From NCBI GenBank assembly GCA_949361645.1, contig OX442416.1, forward strand, positions 3,030,146 to 3,094,145: a stretch of DNA of 64,000 bases, given 5' to 3'. Under the pieces are notes generated by a model. The model was given only the letters and a program-made list of their open reading frames with translations, ran no database searches and had not been told where the DNA came from. Below are positions 35,101-47,100 of this stretch, piece by piece. Origin of the DNA: Spongilla lacustris (lineage: Eukaryota; Porifera; Demospongiae; Spongillida; Spongillidae). Within the stretch, counting starts at the first letter, position 1; every line of letters begins with the position of its first letter. The position numbers and the translations under genes were made by a program.

Positions 35101-38100
35101 ATTGTGTGTATTGTGCATGTACATGTATGTGTGGAATTTCACCATCTTGTACATGTACATGTACATGTCAGGGATTTACTGCCAAGTTTGCAACAGGGGT
35201 TGGGTTTTGGAATATATATATATATAAATATAGGGGGTGGGCACAAATAAAAGTCTTCCCTCTGCACTGTTAAATAGCATGCCATGCAGTTTTATTTTGA
35301 CATGGCATGTGTAAACCAGGGGGTTGGGTTAGTCAAATTATGGGCAAACCAGGGGGTGGGTAGGGGGTGGGAGCGGTAAATCCCTGCATTTATTACCGTA
35401 CGACCAATTGTGTTAGTTTTTTACGAATCCAGTTGTAGCCGTAACGTGTATACATGTGTACATACATGTGCCGTAATCTTCTTTTCATGCCAGCTCCTTC
35501 CATAATGTACTTGTTGCTCCTTTCCCTCCTCCTACTCCCCTTGCATTCTTTCTTTGCCTCCAGTCCTGTCGAAAGCAGCTGTAACCCCGAACCGAACGAG
35601 GACGGCATGGTGGTGTGCAACAGTGTCTGGTGTTCCGTCTCGGGGACTAGCACCAAGCTGGTGTGCACCTTTCCCACGGAGGCCCAGCTCGGGAAACAGC
35701 CTTACCCGTTTGGGCTGGACCCTGTAAGGGCTGGGGAGGAGTGCCCTGCAGTGGGGAGGGATGCATGAGAAATGTTGACACAATGTATTATGCTACGATC
35801 CGTACTACACATGTAGCTGGTGCGTTACCGTTGTGATCTTACATGTAGTGCGTTACGTTAATTGCGTAAATGGATAATGCCATGTGACATTAATTGGATA
35901 CGAGATGCTTACAAAGTAAGTTCAGAACAATAACGTAGCACAACGGTTAAAATGCAGCAAATTACGAACGGAACTTAATTGCGATAGGATGGTATTGCGT
36001 AAATGTCGAAAACGCAGTACGATCGTAGCATAATTGATTTGCGGCAACGTTTTGTTGGCGTAATACTGTACCATAGCCTCCATCATCTACCCCCTGTGTT
36101 CTTGCCATAGCCTCCATCATCTACCCCCTGTGTTCTTGCCATAGCCTCCATCATCTACCCCCTGTGTTCTTGCCATAGCCTCCATCATCTACCCCCTGTG
36201 TTCTTACCATAGCCTCCATCATCTACCCCCTGTGTTCTTGCCTTAGCCTTCATCATCTACCCCCTGTGTTCTTCCCATAGCCTTCATCATCTACCCCCTG
36301 TGTTCTTCCCATAGCCTCCATCATCTACCCCCTCCTGTGTTCTTGCCATAGCCTCAATCATCTACCCCCTGTGTTCTTCCCCTCTCTGTTCAGGTATGGT
36401 CTTCGGCCAACAATGAGCTCCTGTTCACCAACCCTTACAAGATGAAGATGTCCATCATCCTGGGAGTGATGCAGATGTTGTTTGGTGTCATCCTAAGTGT
36501 GATCAACTATATGTGAGCTAGTTTTGGCACACGTGGTGTCACACACATGGGTGTATATGCATATGGTGTGGGGTGTGATCTTTGTACATGTAGTGTATTG
36601 ATGTGGGTGTGGTCTCTTAGTTGTCATGGAGATGTACATGTGGTCATTACATGTTGTACATGTACATGTATGGCATTTAAATGCAATTTATTATCAGTTT
36701 CAGTCCATTTATTGTTTTCGCTTGTTCTTTTGTTTCACAGTTTTTTCAAGAAGTACATAAGAATCGTTGCAGAATTTGTTCCCCAGGTGAGTTCATTTGA
36801 ATAGTTGTAAAAGTTTGTGTACATGTACTTGTACATTGTAGTATTAGTGGTCATAAGTGCAGCTGGCAGCTCATAGCCATACAGTTGCCATTCCAAAACG
36901 ATAGGGTAATTGGGCGTGCATCACCCTGTGTGTTCAGGCCATCACCCTGTGTGTTCAGGCCATCACCCTGTGTGTTCAGGCCATCACCCTATGTGTTCAG
37001 GCCATCACCCTGTGTGTTCAATGGCCAATGCTGTTTCACACACAAGAGCTTACAAATATGTCATCTACATGGTATAAGATTGACGTTCTGTACCGTAGAG
37101 TACGTCAAGTAAGCCCCACCCCCCTCCGCCCCCATTTAAATAAAAAATGGCTCGTACTTGTATTTAAACGAGCGTATCGTCGTAGCCATTAACGCTAGCG
37201 CGTATCTGTTTCAACATTTCTGGAAATAAATGGTGCTCTAACAAGATTTAGAAGAACGGCGCGCAGCAGCGCTCAAGATTACGACAATACACTAGTTCAA
37301 ACACGAGCCTTTTTTTTTTTGGTGTGGGTGGAGGGGGGGTTTACATGTACTTGACGTACTCTACGGTACTTGATTGGTCAAACATTTGAATGCAAACGTT
37401 GCGCTTGTTCTGTAAAGTATCATAATCTTTTGTGCCCCATGTTGGTACTGTGAAAAAATTAAAAAAATTAGCATGCTAATTGCCTGTTTATTATTACATT
37501 TATACATGTAATTATTGTTGTTTTGGTTACTTTGTTTTTGTACAGTTGACATCCCTGAGATGTGGGGATTTTATAAAAGATTTATTTACACCATGATTCT
37601 GTATGGGAATGGGATTCTGTATGAGAATGGGACACTGATTCTGTATGAGGATGGGGACAGGGACTGATTTGGCATGGTTTATAAGCTGCTGAGCTGCGAT
37701 AGCTCCACCCCATGGGATGAACGGAGAGGGGAGGAGGAAGGGTACACGTTATTGTGCAGTGAAAAAAATTTGTTTCAAAGGATACAAAATGATGTCCTAC
37801 ATTTTAATTTTTTACCTGCTTGCAAACTTGCACCTCAGGTGATATTCCTGTTGAGTCTGTTTGGTTGGCTGATTTTGCTGATATTCTGGAAGTGGGTTTC
37901 TTACTACCCGGATGCCTCGAAGGTTAGAATGTGTTGAGTATGTATGGAGTGACATACAATGCTTGTTGCTATACTGCATACAATGTATGGAGTGATGTGA
38001 TCTGTACTGCTTATTGCTGTACTGCATAAACGTCATATCTTGGCACTTCTGTAGCACAAAATGCTAAGGTCATTGTTATGGATACCCTACATGTAACTAT

Positions 38101-41100
38101 GATGGATGATGGATAAAACTGTCCTGCAATTCTACGTGTAGATCTGCTACATTGTAGAATTAGATTACCAAAGGATATTGGCAACTTGGCAGTGCAAACT
38201 GTAAATTGTAGAGGCCTTTGATACAAATGTACGGTGCCGTCCACCCACATGTTCACACTCGCACGCGAGTGTATTGCGAGCCGAGCGCGAGTCCTCGATA
38301 TGAGCGCTATTACAAGCGTCACTCGAATACCAATTTACAGCATAGCTGCATAGTTTCAACCTATTAATGTTAAATCGCCGTCTACGCGTAGACACATACG
38401 CATCTACAATGTACGCGTTTGAATATCATTTATTGTAATAAACTTAAAAATGCTACCTACCCATGTGTTGTTTAGCCGGCTTAGATGGCTCAGTAAGAAA
38501 ATGAATGCTTTTTGGAGGATATACATGTACATGTAAATACCCGAAAAAATTAATAGTAAATACATGTATTTTTGGACCAGCTGTTTTGCTTGGAGTTACA
38601 TGTAAGGCGCGCGAGTCATTATTGCACTCGATCGAGTCACGTGCTAGCGAGTGTGAACTTGTGGGTGGACGGCACAGAAGGCACCACAAGTGTGTGTGTA
38701 GAACCAAAAGTATGTGTAACATCTTGTTCTTATCTCCCCAACACTCAACACACATGCACACACACACACACGCTCACACAGTCTCCCAATCTGCTCATCA
38801 CACTGATCTACATGTTCCTCAAGTTCCCTTCACCATCTCCCGATGGTTCCACTGAGTACTCCGTCTTTGGTTCATCCAAGAGCATGGCTGATATACAGGT
38901 ATGTATCCTTTTGTGTTTGGCCAGGGTTAGAATGTTTCATAACTGTGTACCCCCCTCACACCTCTCCAGTCGTTGGTCCAGCAGGTCCTGGTGGTGCTCA
39001 TGGTGGTGTGTGTGCCTTGGATGCTCCTCATGAAGCCCATCTACATCATCATCCAGCGGAAATTGGTGTGTTGATGGTCTGGGGACTGGATATGGTACCA
39101 TATAAGGCAAAAAAAAAAAAACAGGGACCAGTATTATCGTCATGGCAACCTTTTCTTGTTCATTTCAAACCGCACTGCCCTCCTTAAGTTGATTGGATAC
39201 ATGTAGTTGACATGTACATTTATACTACTGTATCATCCTGAAATATGTTCCCACTCATAGGCTTTGAGCCCATTGTGCTGATGGTATGTACAGTGCTTCT
39301 CACAAAGAGAGGGAAAAATGAAAATGTCCCGTTTTCTAGCCATAACTCTGTAACCAAACATGGTGTGGAAAAAACAATTACATTTTTGGAATCAGCATGT
39401 ATCTTTGCATCATCCTGTGAATTTATGTTGTATCACGTGATTGGTTTTCGTTTCAGGACCACAACAAGTAACATAGGTTTAAAACAACATTTTTTGTTTA
39501 TAACTCATGAATGCAATGGAGTTAATGTTTCAAATTTACAACACAACTGCACCATCATAGTCTGCACGTCCCTGAGCAGTTTGATCGTTACACGCCCTCT
39601 AGTTATGGAGATCGGTTCAAGATTGTAAAAAATTGAAGGTGGGTAGCGGTTAAGGAAAAAACTCCAGAAAAGTTCCGAGGTAAGGTTTAATTCTTTATTC
39701 GTTACATTGCAAAGTCCCTGTAGTTAATATATGAAACATTTTAAGCTTATCCGTCATTGCGATCGTAAGTTGCAATTTGCCAAATTTAAAAATTCCATTA
39801 TCGGATAGAAATTTTAACGTTTTTCCGTATACGTTAAGGTATTATCGTCCACGTTGACGTCACAACTGATTACATGATCGTAATAATAACGCAATGGCAT
39901 GCAGTTTCCAAGTCTTCTGTGATTCTGTTTCTGGTACTTGTTCTTTCCAGAACCTACCTTATACATACACACATGTATCGGGGGGTACCAGAAATAGATA
40001 GCAAAGAAGTTGGGAGGTAGAAGGCGTTACTGTGGTTGTACAAGAGCGGTCGAGCAAGAGGTAGCCAACTCTGGCTCGCCTGTTGAGAACACAAATTTGT
40101 AGAACAGGCCTTCTTTACTGATACAGTTTAAGAGTTATTCTCGACAAATCACAACAACGCGTCATCACTATAATGACATCATGTTTTGATACGTCATCAA
40201 TAATCAAAATTTCTATCCGATAATGGAATTTTGAACTTTGGCAAATTGCAACTTACGATCGCAATGAAGGATAAGAGTACAATGTTCCATATATTAACTA
40301 CAGGGACTTTGCAATGTAACTAACAAGAAATCAAACCTTACCTCGGAAGTTTTCTGAAGTTTTTTCCTTAACCGCTACCCACCATCAATTTTTATAATCT
40401 TGAACCGATCTCCATAACTAGAGGGCGTGTAACGATCAAACTGCTCAGGGACGTGCAGACTATGATGGTGCAGTTGTGTTGTCAATTTGAAGCCTTAACT
40501 CCATTGCGTTCATGAGTTATAAACAAAAAATGTTGTTTTAACCCTATGTTACTTGTTGTGGTCCTGAAACGAAAATACATCACGTGATACAACATAAATT
40601 CACAGGATGATGCAAAATTACATGCTGATTCCAAAAATGTAATTGGTGTTTCAACATCATGTTTGGTTACAGAGTTATGGCTAAAAAACAAGACATTTTC
40701 ATTTTTCCCTCTCTTTGTGAGAAGCACTGTACTTGTTACATGTCCTATACACAGTACTAGTCAGAAAAGTTTCCCATCGTAGAGTACTTTTTCTACAGTG
40801 ATACACTAGGCACATACATGTACATGTATGGTAATTAGCATACGACATTATTACGCCACGGTAGAGGAATACATCGCAATACATGTATGTCTCTACACTA
40901 GCTAAGCTTACATGTACATGTGTATCAGCCTTGCCATGATTACATGGCGCAGAATATGCGTGTTGGTACTTGTGTTTGCGCAACAAAGCGGCCAAATTCT
41001 ACTACCTGAACTACATACATGTATGTACGTGCTCGATGTTTACAACAAACATTGCTACTCTGTACCCATAGCTACACTGTACGGTGTAGTTATGCTATGA

Positions 41101-44100
41101 TGCTGTGCCAAAATAATTAAACGATTTTTTTCAGACTGGTACTGTACATTGTAGCTGGTGCGTCCTACCGGGATTGAGGCAAGGCTGTGTGATGTCTTGT
41201 TTCTTCTCCCTGCTAATATTTAGAAGTCCAGACGTCACGCCATGTATGTAAGCATACGTGCTGAGGATTGCGACGACATTGGGGTGATAAACCGCGACGC
41301 AGAGTCTGACAAAGAACATGACGCTGCAAGTAGGAAGGTACGTGTGCAGTAACTGCATGAGAACAAAGGGGAAGGTACGTGTGCAGTAACTGCATGAGAA
41401 TAAGGTACGTGTGCAGTAACTGCATGAGAATAAGGTACGTGTGCAGTAACTGCATAAGAACAAGGGGGAAGGTACGTGTGCAGTAACTGCATGAGAATAA
41501 GTAGGAAGGTACGTGTGCAGTAACTGCATGAGAACAAGGGGGAAGGTACGTGTGCAGTAACTGCATGAGAATAAGGTACGTGTGCAGTAACTGCATGAGA
41601 ATAAGGTACATGTGCAGTAACTGCATAAGAACAAGGGGGAAGGTACGTGTGCAGTAACTGCATGAGAATAAGTAGGAAGGTACGTGTGCAGTAACTGACT
41701 GCACGAGAACAAATGTTGCATGTGTGTGTTTGTTAAGGCCCAACGTACATGTACATGGGTCGATTTCGGGTGATTTTTTTCCTGGTGACTTGTTGCATTT
41801 GTTGTATTTTTGTGGTCAAATACGTGTACATGTAGCTTTCGAGAACAATTAAAATAGCTTAGATAGATCAGTCATTTGTGATCGTGTGGTTTGTTGCCAG
41901 AAGGTAGAAAGCCTTTCTAATTCAGAGCAACAAGTCTACAAGAAGATCAAAGAGATTCGGCGATAAGTTGATCGGAAGTTGCCCCCCTTGTATGCCGGCC
42001 TTAACATGCACACATTTAGTTCATACCCATGTATACATGTGTTGGTCGCCCCATACAGTTAAAGGGGACTTTTATACATTTTAATTTTATTTGGTCAATA
42101 TGAAGTATCTATCAAGTTGTATGTATATTATAAATTTCAACGTCTCAACATGCTCTGATGTTAAGATATATTGGTTTAAAGTTGACAATAATGGGCGCCA
42201 TGATAAATTAAAGTTAAGGACCGCGTGACGTCACTGGTCTCCAATATGATGAGCGATTCAGATGTAGGGTGAACCTTTGCGTCTACTACCAAACCGTTTT
42301 GAGCCAACAAGTCATGAGTCCGACACCTCCAGCGAGAGTGATAGTGACAGTGTTTTACCAGCCGACCTTGCTGCACGTACGCGTGTCGATAACACAGCTT
42401 GGTGCTCGTGTACCAAGTGCGCTGCTCTCCAAACCGAACGCGTGTGTTGCTGTTGTAGGGAACTGGCACACACAAGGCACATTTTTAGTGATGTGGAGGG
42501 TCTCCAGTGCATCACAGATCATCCTGAGTTTGTTGGAGCATGCAGGGCCGGTGAGGGGGGGGGGGGGGGGGGGGTAAGCGGGGTACCCTGGGCCCCACAC
42601 GCCTTAGTAGGTGTGATGGCGACAAGAGGGGTTCGCGTAACACAATCTCCCGTTACCTATTGGGAATAGGAAGATGTATAGGATCGACGCATCGCCTTAG
42701 TAGGTGTGATGGCGACAAGAGGGGTTCGCGTAACACAATCTCCCGTTACCTATTGGGAATAGGAAGATGTATAGGATCGATCCTATACATCTTCCTATTC
42801 CCAATAGGTAACGGGAGATTGTGTTACGCGAACTGCACATGTAACTGTCTTATTAATGCAACGTACATACCGGGGGTTTAGGCCTACAGATGCGCATGCC
42901 ATGTACACATGATAACAAGCTGGATGTATAGTCCTCTGGGGTGAAATGCTCGCTACATACACGAGCGTTTGCGTCATTTATGGAGATATCCGTCAAATGG
43001 AGTACAAGTAACCACTGAAACGAGCGATCGATATTATCACAACATGTCGTATTTACAAATGCTAGTTGAAAAGCATGACAAAAACTTACATGATGAAGCA
43101 GAGATGGGTTTTTTGGGGGCAAATGATGAAAACTAACACCCTTTGGGCACTTATTATCACGATTCATACACCCTTTGGCAATGCAGTGAGGCATTCTCTA
43201 TACGCGCTCAATGGATTTCTGAGACCAGTGACGTAGACGGTCTTAAATTTTAATAAAAACATGGCGACCAAATTTGTTGTGTTGTCTTGAATTTATCTTG
43301 ATTATAAAAGCAAATATTAAATACATCATATTTGCAGTTCGTATTTTCTACTCAAATGCTATAAACTGAGATAACATTATTTTTTCGTGGCAGTTCCCCT
43401 TTAAGCTTGTGATCCACAATGGCTGTAGAGACAATCCATAGTAGAGCACCACAACTTTTGCCACGACCCTCTCAAATCCTTTTCATTTTTCAGCAATCTG
43501 ATAGGGCTCATTGAGATTAGTTATTGTGCACAGTTTCACTTTCGGATACACTTCGGTTAATTGACAATATTTTGTCAACTTTGTAAGCGCCACGAAATTT
43601 TGTGATCACTATGACTGTTTTGCAAAGCTACAGTAATGTGTCCACAAGGTTTTGATTGAAACTGTTACTAACACTAGAATGCACTCACCTCATGGGTGTA
43701 CACATATGTATGTGTTGTGTGAAAACCTTAATAAACTTAATATTTTGACTAGTTGTTTTACACTTCTCAAATTATCTCAAAACACCCCTATTCATTTCTC
43801 TATTTCAATTTAACCCCATGACAAGATAGGTTATGAAGTAGTTAATGCATTAAAATTAATTTTGGGTATCCGTTCCGCTAGTAAGTTATAAATTGATTTG
43901 TGTCAAAAACATTATGTTTCTTTGAGCTGCCGCTTGACCACAAAGTTTACACAGACGTAACGATGCTATTAAAACAGACGTAACTACGATAGAAGGGCGT
44001 AGCCCAAGTTGCAAAAGAACGGGAAGGTCACGTTGCACGCTGCGCTACGCTTGCTAATATGCACTTTTAGCACGCATGACACTTCAATTCCGATACAACA

Positions 44101-47100
44101 ATAGTGGCGCTCTATAAAGCATAGCAAAACTGTACGTGCTATATTTATCTACTCATATACATGTGCACAAAGGATCACACCATATGTGTAGTGCTGTAGC
44201 AACAAAACTAACTGCTCAGTCCAACTTGAAGGGCTCTTCGTGTAGCCTGTAGCAGTGGGGGTCAATGACACCCCCACTGCTACAGGCTTAGTGATACTGT
44301 ATCGCTCGAAGAGCCCTTCAAGTTGGACTGAGCAGTTAGTTTTTTTTTTTTGCTACAGCACTACACATATGGTGTGATGATCCTTTGTGCACATGTATAT
44401 GAGTAGATAAATATAGCACGTACAGTTTTGCTATGCTTTATAGAGCGCCACTATTGTTGTATCGGAATTGAAGTGTCATGCGTGCTAAAAGTGCATATTA
44501 GCAAGCGTAGCGCAGCGTGCAACGTGACCTTCCCGTTCTTTTGCAACTTGGGCTACGCCCTTCTATCGTAGTTACGTCTGTTTTAATAGCATCGTTACGT
44601 CTGTGTAAACTTTGTGGTCAAGCGGCAGCTCAAAGAAACATAATGTTTTTGACACAAATCAATTTATAACTTACTAGCGGAACGGATACCCAAAATTAAT
44701 TTTAATGCATTAACTACTTCATAACCTATCTTGTCATGGGGTTAAATTGAAATAGAGAAATGAATAGGGGTGTTTTGAGATAATTTGAGAAGTGTAAAAC
44801 AACTAGTCAAAATATTAAGTTTATTAAGGTTTTCACACAACACATACATATGTGTACACCCATGAGGTGAGTGCATTCTAGTGTTAGTAACAGTTTCAAT
44901 CAAAACCTTGTGGACACATTACTGTAGCTTTGCAAAACAGTCATAGTGATCACAAAATTTCGTGGCGCTTACAAAGTTGACAAAATATTGTCAATTAACC
45001 GAAGTGTATCCGAAAGTGAAACTGTGCACAATAACTAATCTCAATGAGCCCTATCAGATTGCTGAAAAATGAAAAGGATTTGAGAGGGTCGTGGCAAAAG
45101 TTGTGGTGCTCTACTATGGATTGCCTCTGTAACCTAACTGAACTTACTTTGTATATATATATATCTTAAGGCCACTCCAATATGAATGGTTGTTTCCCAT
45201 TACAATATGACTTATACATGTACATGCTAAGGTATGCAGGTGGGCGGTTTCATTATCAGTTTAATGTAGTAATTAGTGCCTAAAGGGGCATTGTATATTA
45301 TAATAAGTGCATGTAGTTTTAAGGGTGGTACACGCACGTGTATCTTCTAAAAAGCGGGAAAGTTAGGTCAGGCCACTCCAAAAGGTTGTTTCCCATCTCC
45401 CACCCGCGTCAATTTTTTTTGTACCGCATGCTATTTGTTTATTATTTGATCATGTGATCATGTCGGTTCATTATGACGTAATGACTTTAGGTGAAAACGG
45501 CAATTTTGAGTGTGTTTTTTTTGTGTGTGTGTTTATCGAACAAGAAGACTTAGCTATATACTTCCTTGGAAAGGGAACCTACATGTTTAAATGCCATCTA
45601 ATTGCTCTTACAGGCTGAGTAAATGTACCCCCTGCCCCGTGCTAAGAATCGTGGTTGTGTTTGGCCCATAATGGGGGCAGGCAGCCAGGCATGTAGCAGC
45701 TGTGCCTGGATAGAACATTTAACTAACCATAAGAAAATTTTCATGAATCCTGGTACTGAAAACTCGCTTTTCAACAAGCATAGCTCAGTGTAGCAAAGGT
45801 ACTGAATTAGGAACAACCACATCAAAGGGTTGTTATATAAACACACATCGCTGAATGGGGTTTGCCACCCGCTTAAAAACGAAATTTCTATAGTACACTT
45901 ACATGTACATGTAGATACTGGGCGTAAATGTCATTAGCATGAGGGCTGTTGAAACCTACAAGGCCCAAAAGGGCTAGGATGCATCCTCAAGCTATCAACT
46001 TTGTATCGCTTAACCACCAGCCCACCAGCGAAATAGCGATAGACCACGGGCATGCCGGTGGTAGTCAAATTAAGAACTGTGTCCTTATCTGGGCAACATG
46101 TAGCAAGCATTAGTAGAACAAATGTTTTCTTATAGTAGGATTCATTGATTTTCACTCAGGTCTTAAGAGTAAATTCATTGTAAACACGTGACTGTTGATT
46201 ATAAATTGTAATGAGATTTATTTAATGGTCTACGGCTAACAAGCAGCATTGCCTATTGCCAGCTGCCAGACCTTTCCACACTTTATAATCACCACCAGTA
46301 CATATAAAGTTAAATACGAATAATAACTTGAATTATTTAATAATTCGTATAAAGTATTCTTATTTTTTAATAACACACAAATACAAATGCATGTTTTGTA
46401 TTTATTAATGATTATTGGTCAATAAATTTGTAATTATAATTTGTAAAAATAAGTACCAGGCTTATTTTAATAATTCGAATTCATATTTAACTGTATATTG
46501 TGAGTGGAGTCATGTCCTCATTACGAGTGCATGTTGTGTGCGTCACTCAACAATTGATTTACATGTTGTATGGCACGATACAAGATTACATGTTTTGCAC
46601 TACAGCCACATTTGAAGGTTCATTTCTGCCCATACATGTACATGTACATGTAGTACAGTGCCCACATGTTATTAGCACTCGCAAGTAGATGTACAGTTGC
46701 ATTGTGAGTGCCACTTGACAACTGATTTATGGCACGATAATTTTGTGCAGAAGGTAAACTTTTGCCCAATGAATAGCACCTGCAACTGCTGCTTTTCCTA
46801 GCTGGTCATCAGTGGCCAAGCTAATATATCTTTATGCAGTATGCGTCAATAAAACGTTGTCATGTAGTACGTCTAAAATTCTGCTTACTACATACAGTAC
46901 TCGTCACTGACGTCATCAGTATGTGCCAATAGACGTATCTAATATATGGGATTGTTCACGAGAAAAGGGACCTAGCACATATTTTAATTTTTTTTAATAA
47001 AAATGGCATTACGTTTGAATTGCTATAACTTTTGAACGGTTAAAGCTATCAACTTCCTATTTTTGGCACTTCATACTACACCATTTATCTATGGTAAAGT

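Larger units (their letters stand above)
42058..43405. mobile_element. DNA transposon remnant with P2X7-tail-like and THAP modules
   Basis: The ends are TTAAAGGGGA at about 42058 and its complement TCCCCTTTAA ending at about 43405. A second inner pair (GACGTCACTGGTCTCC near 42228; GAGACCAGTGACGT near 43220) is also inverted. It carries a plus-strand P2X7-tail-like ORF on the left and a minus-strand THAP exon pair on the right, arranged tail to tail. A G20 run and a small palindrome lie where the rest of the element should be. Internally deleted and non-autonomous. Confidence 0.65.

Noticed and set aside
41335..41705. CRISPR-like array
   Set aside because: Units are contiguous and variable in length without unique spacers; this is a minisatellite in animal DNA.
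42277..42669. P2X receptor gene
   Set aside because: Only the cytosolic Cys-rich pattern is present; no channel domain or membrane segment, and it lies inside transposon ends.
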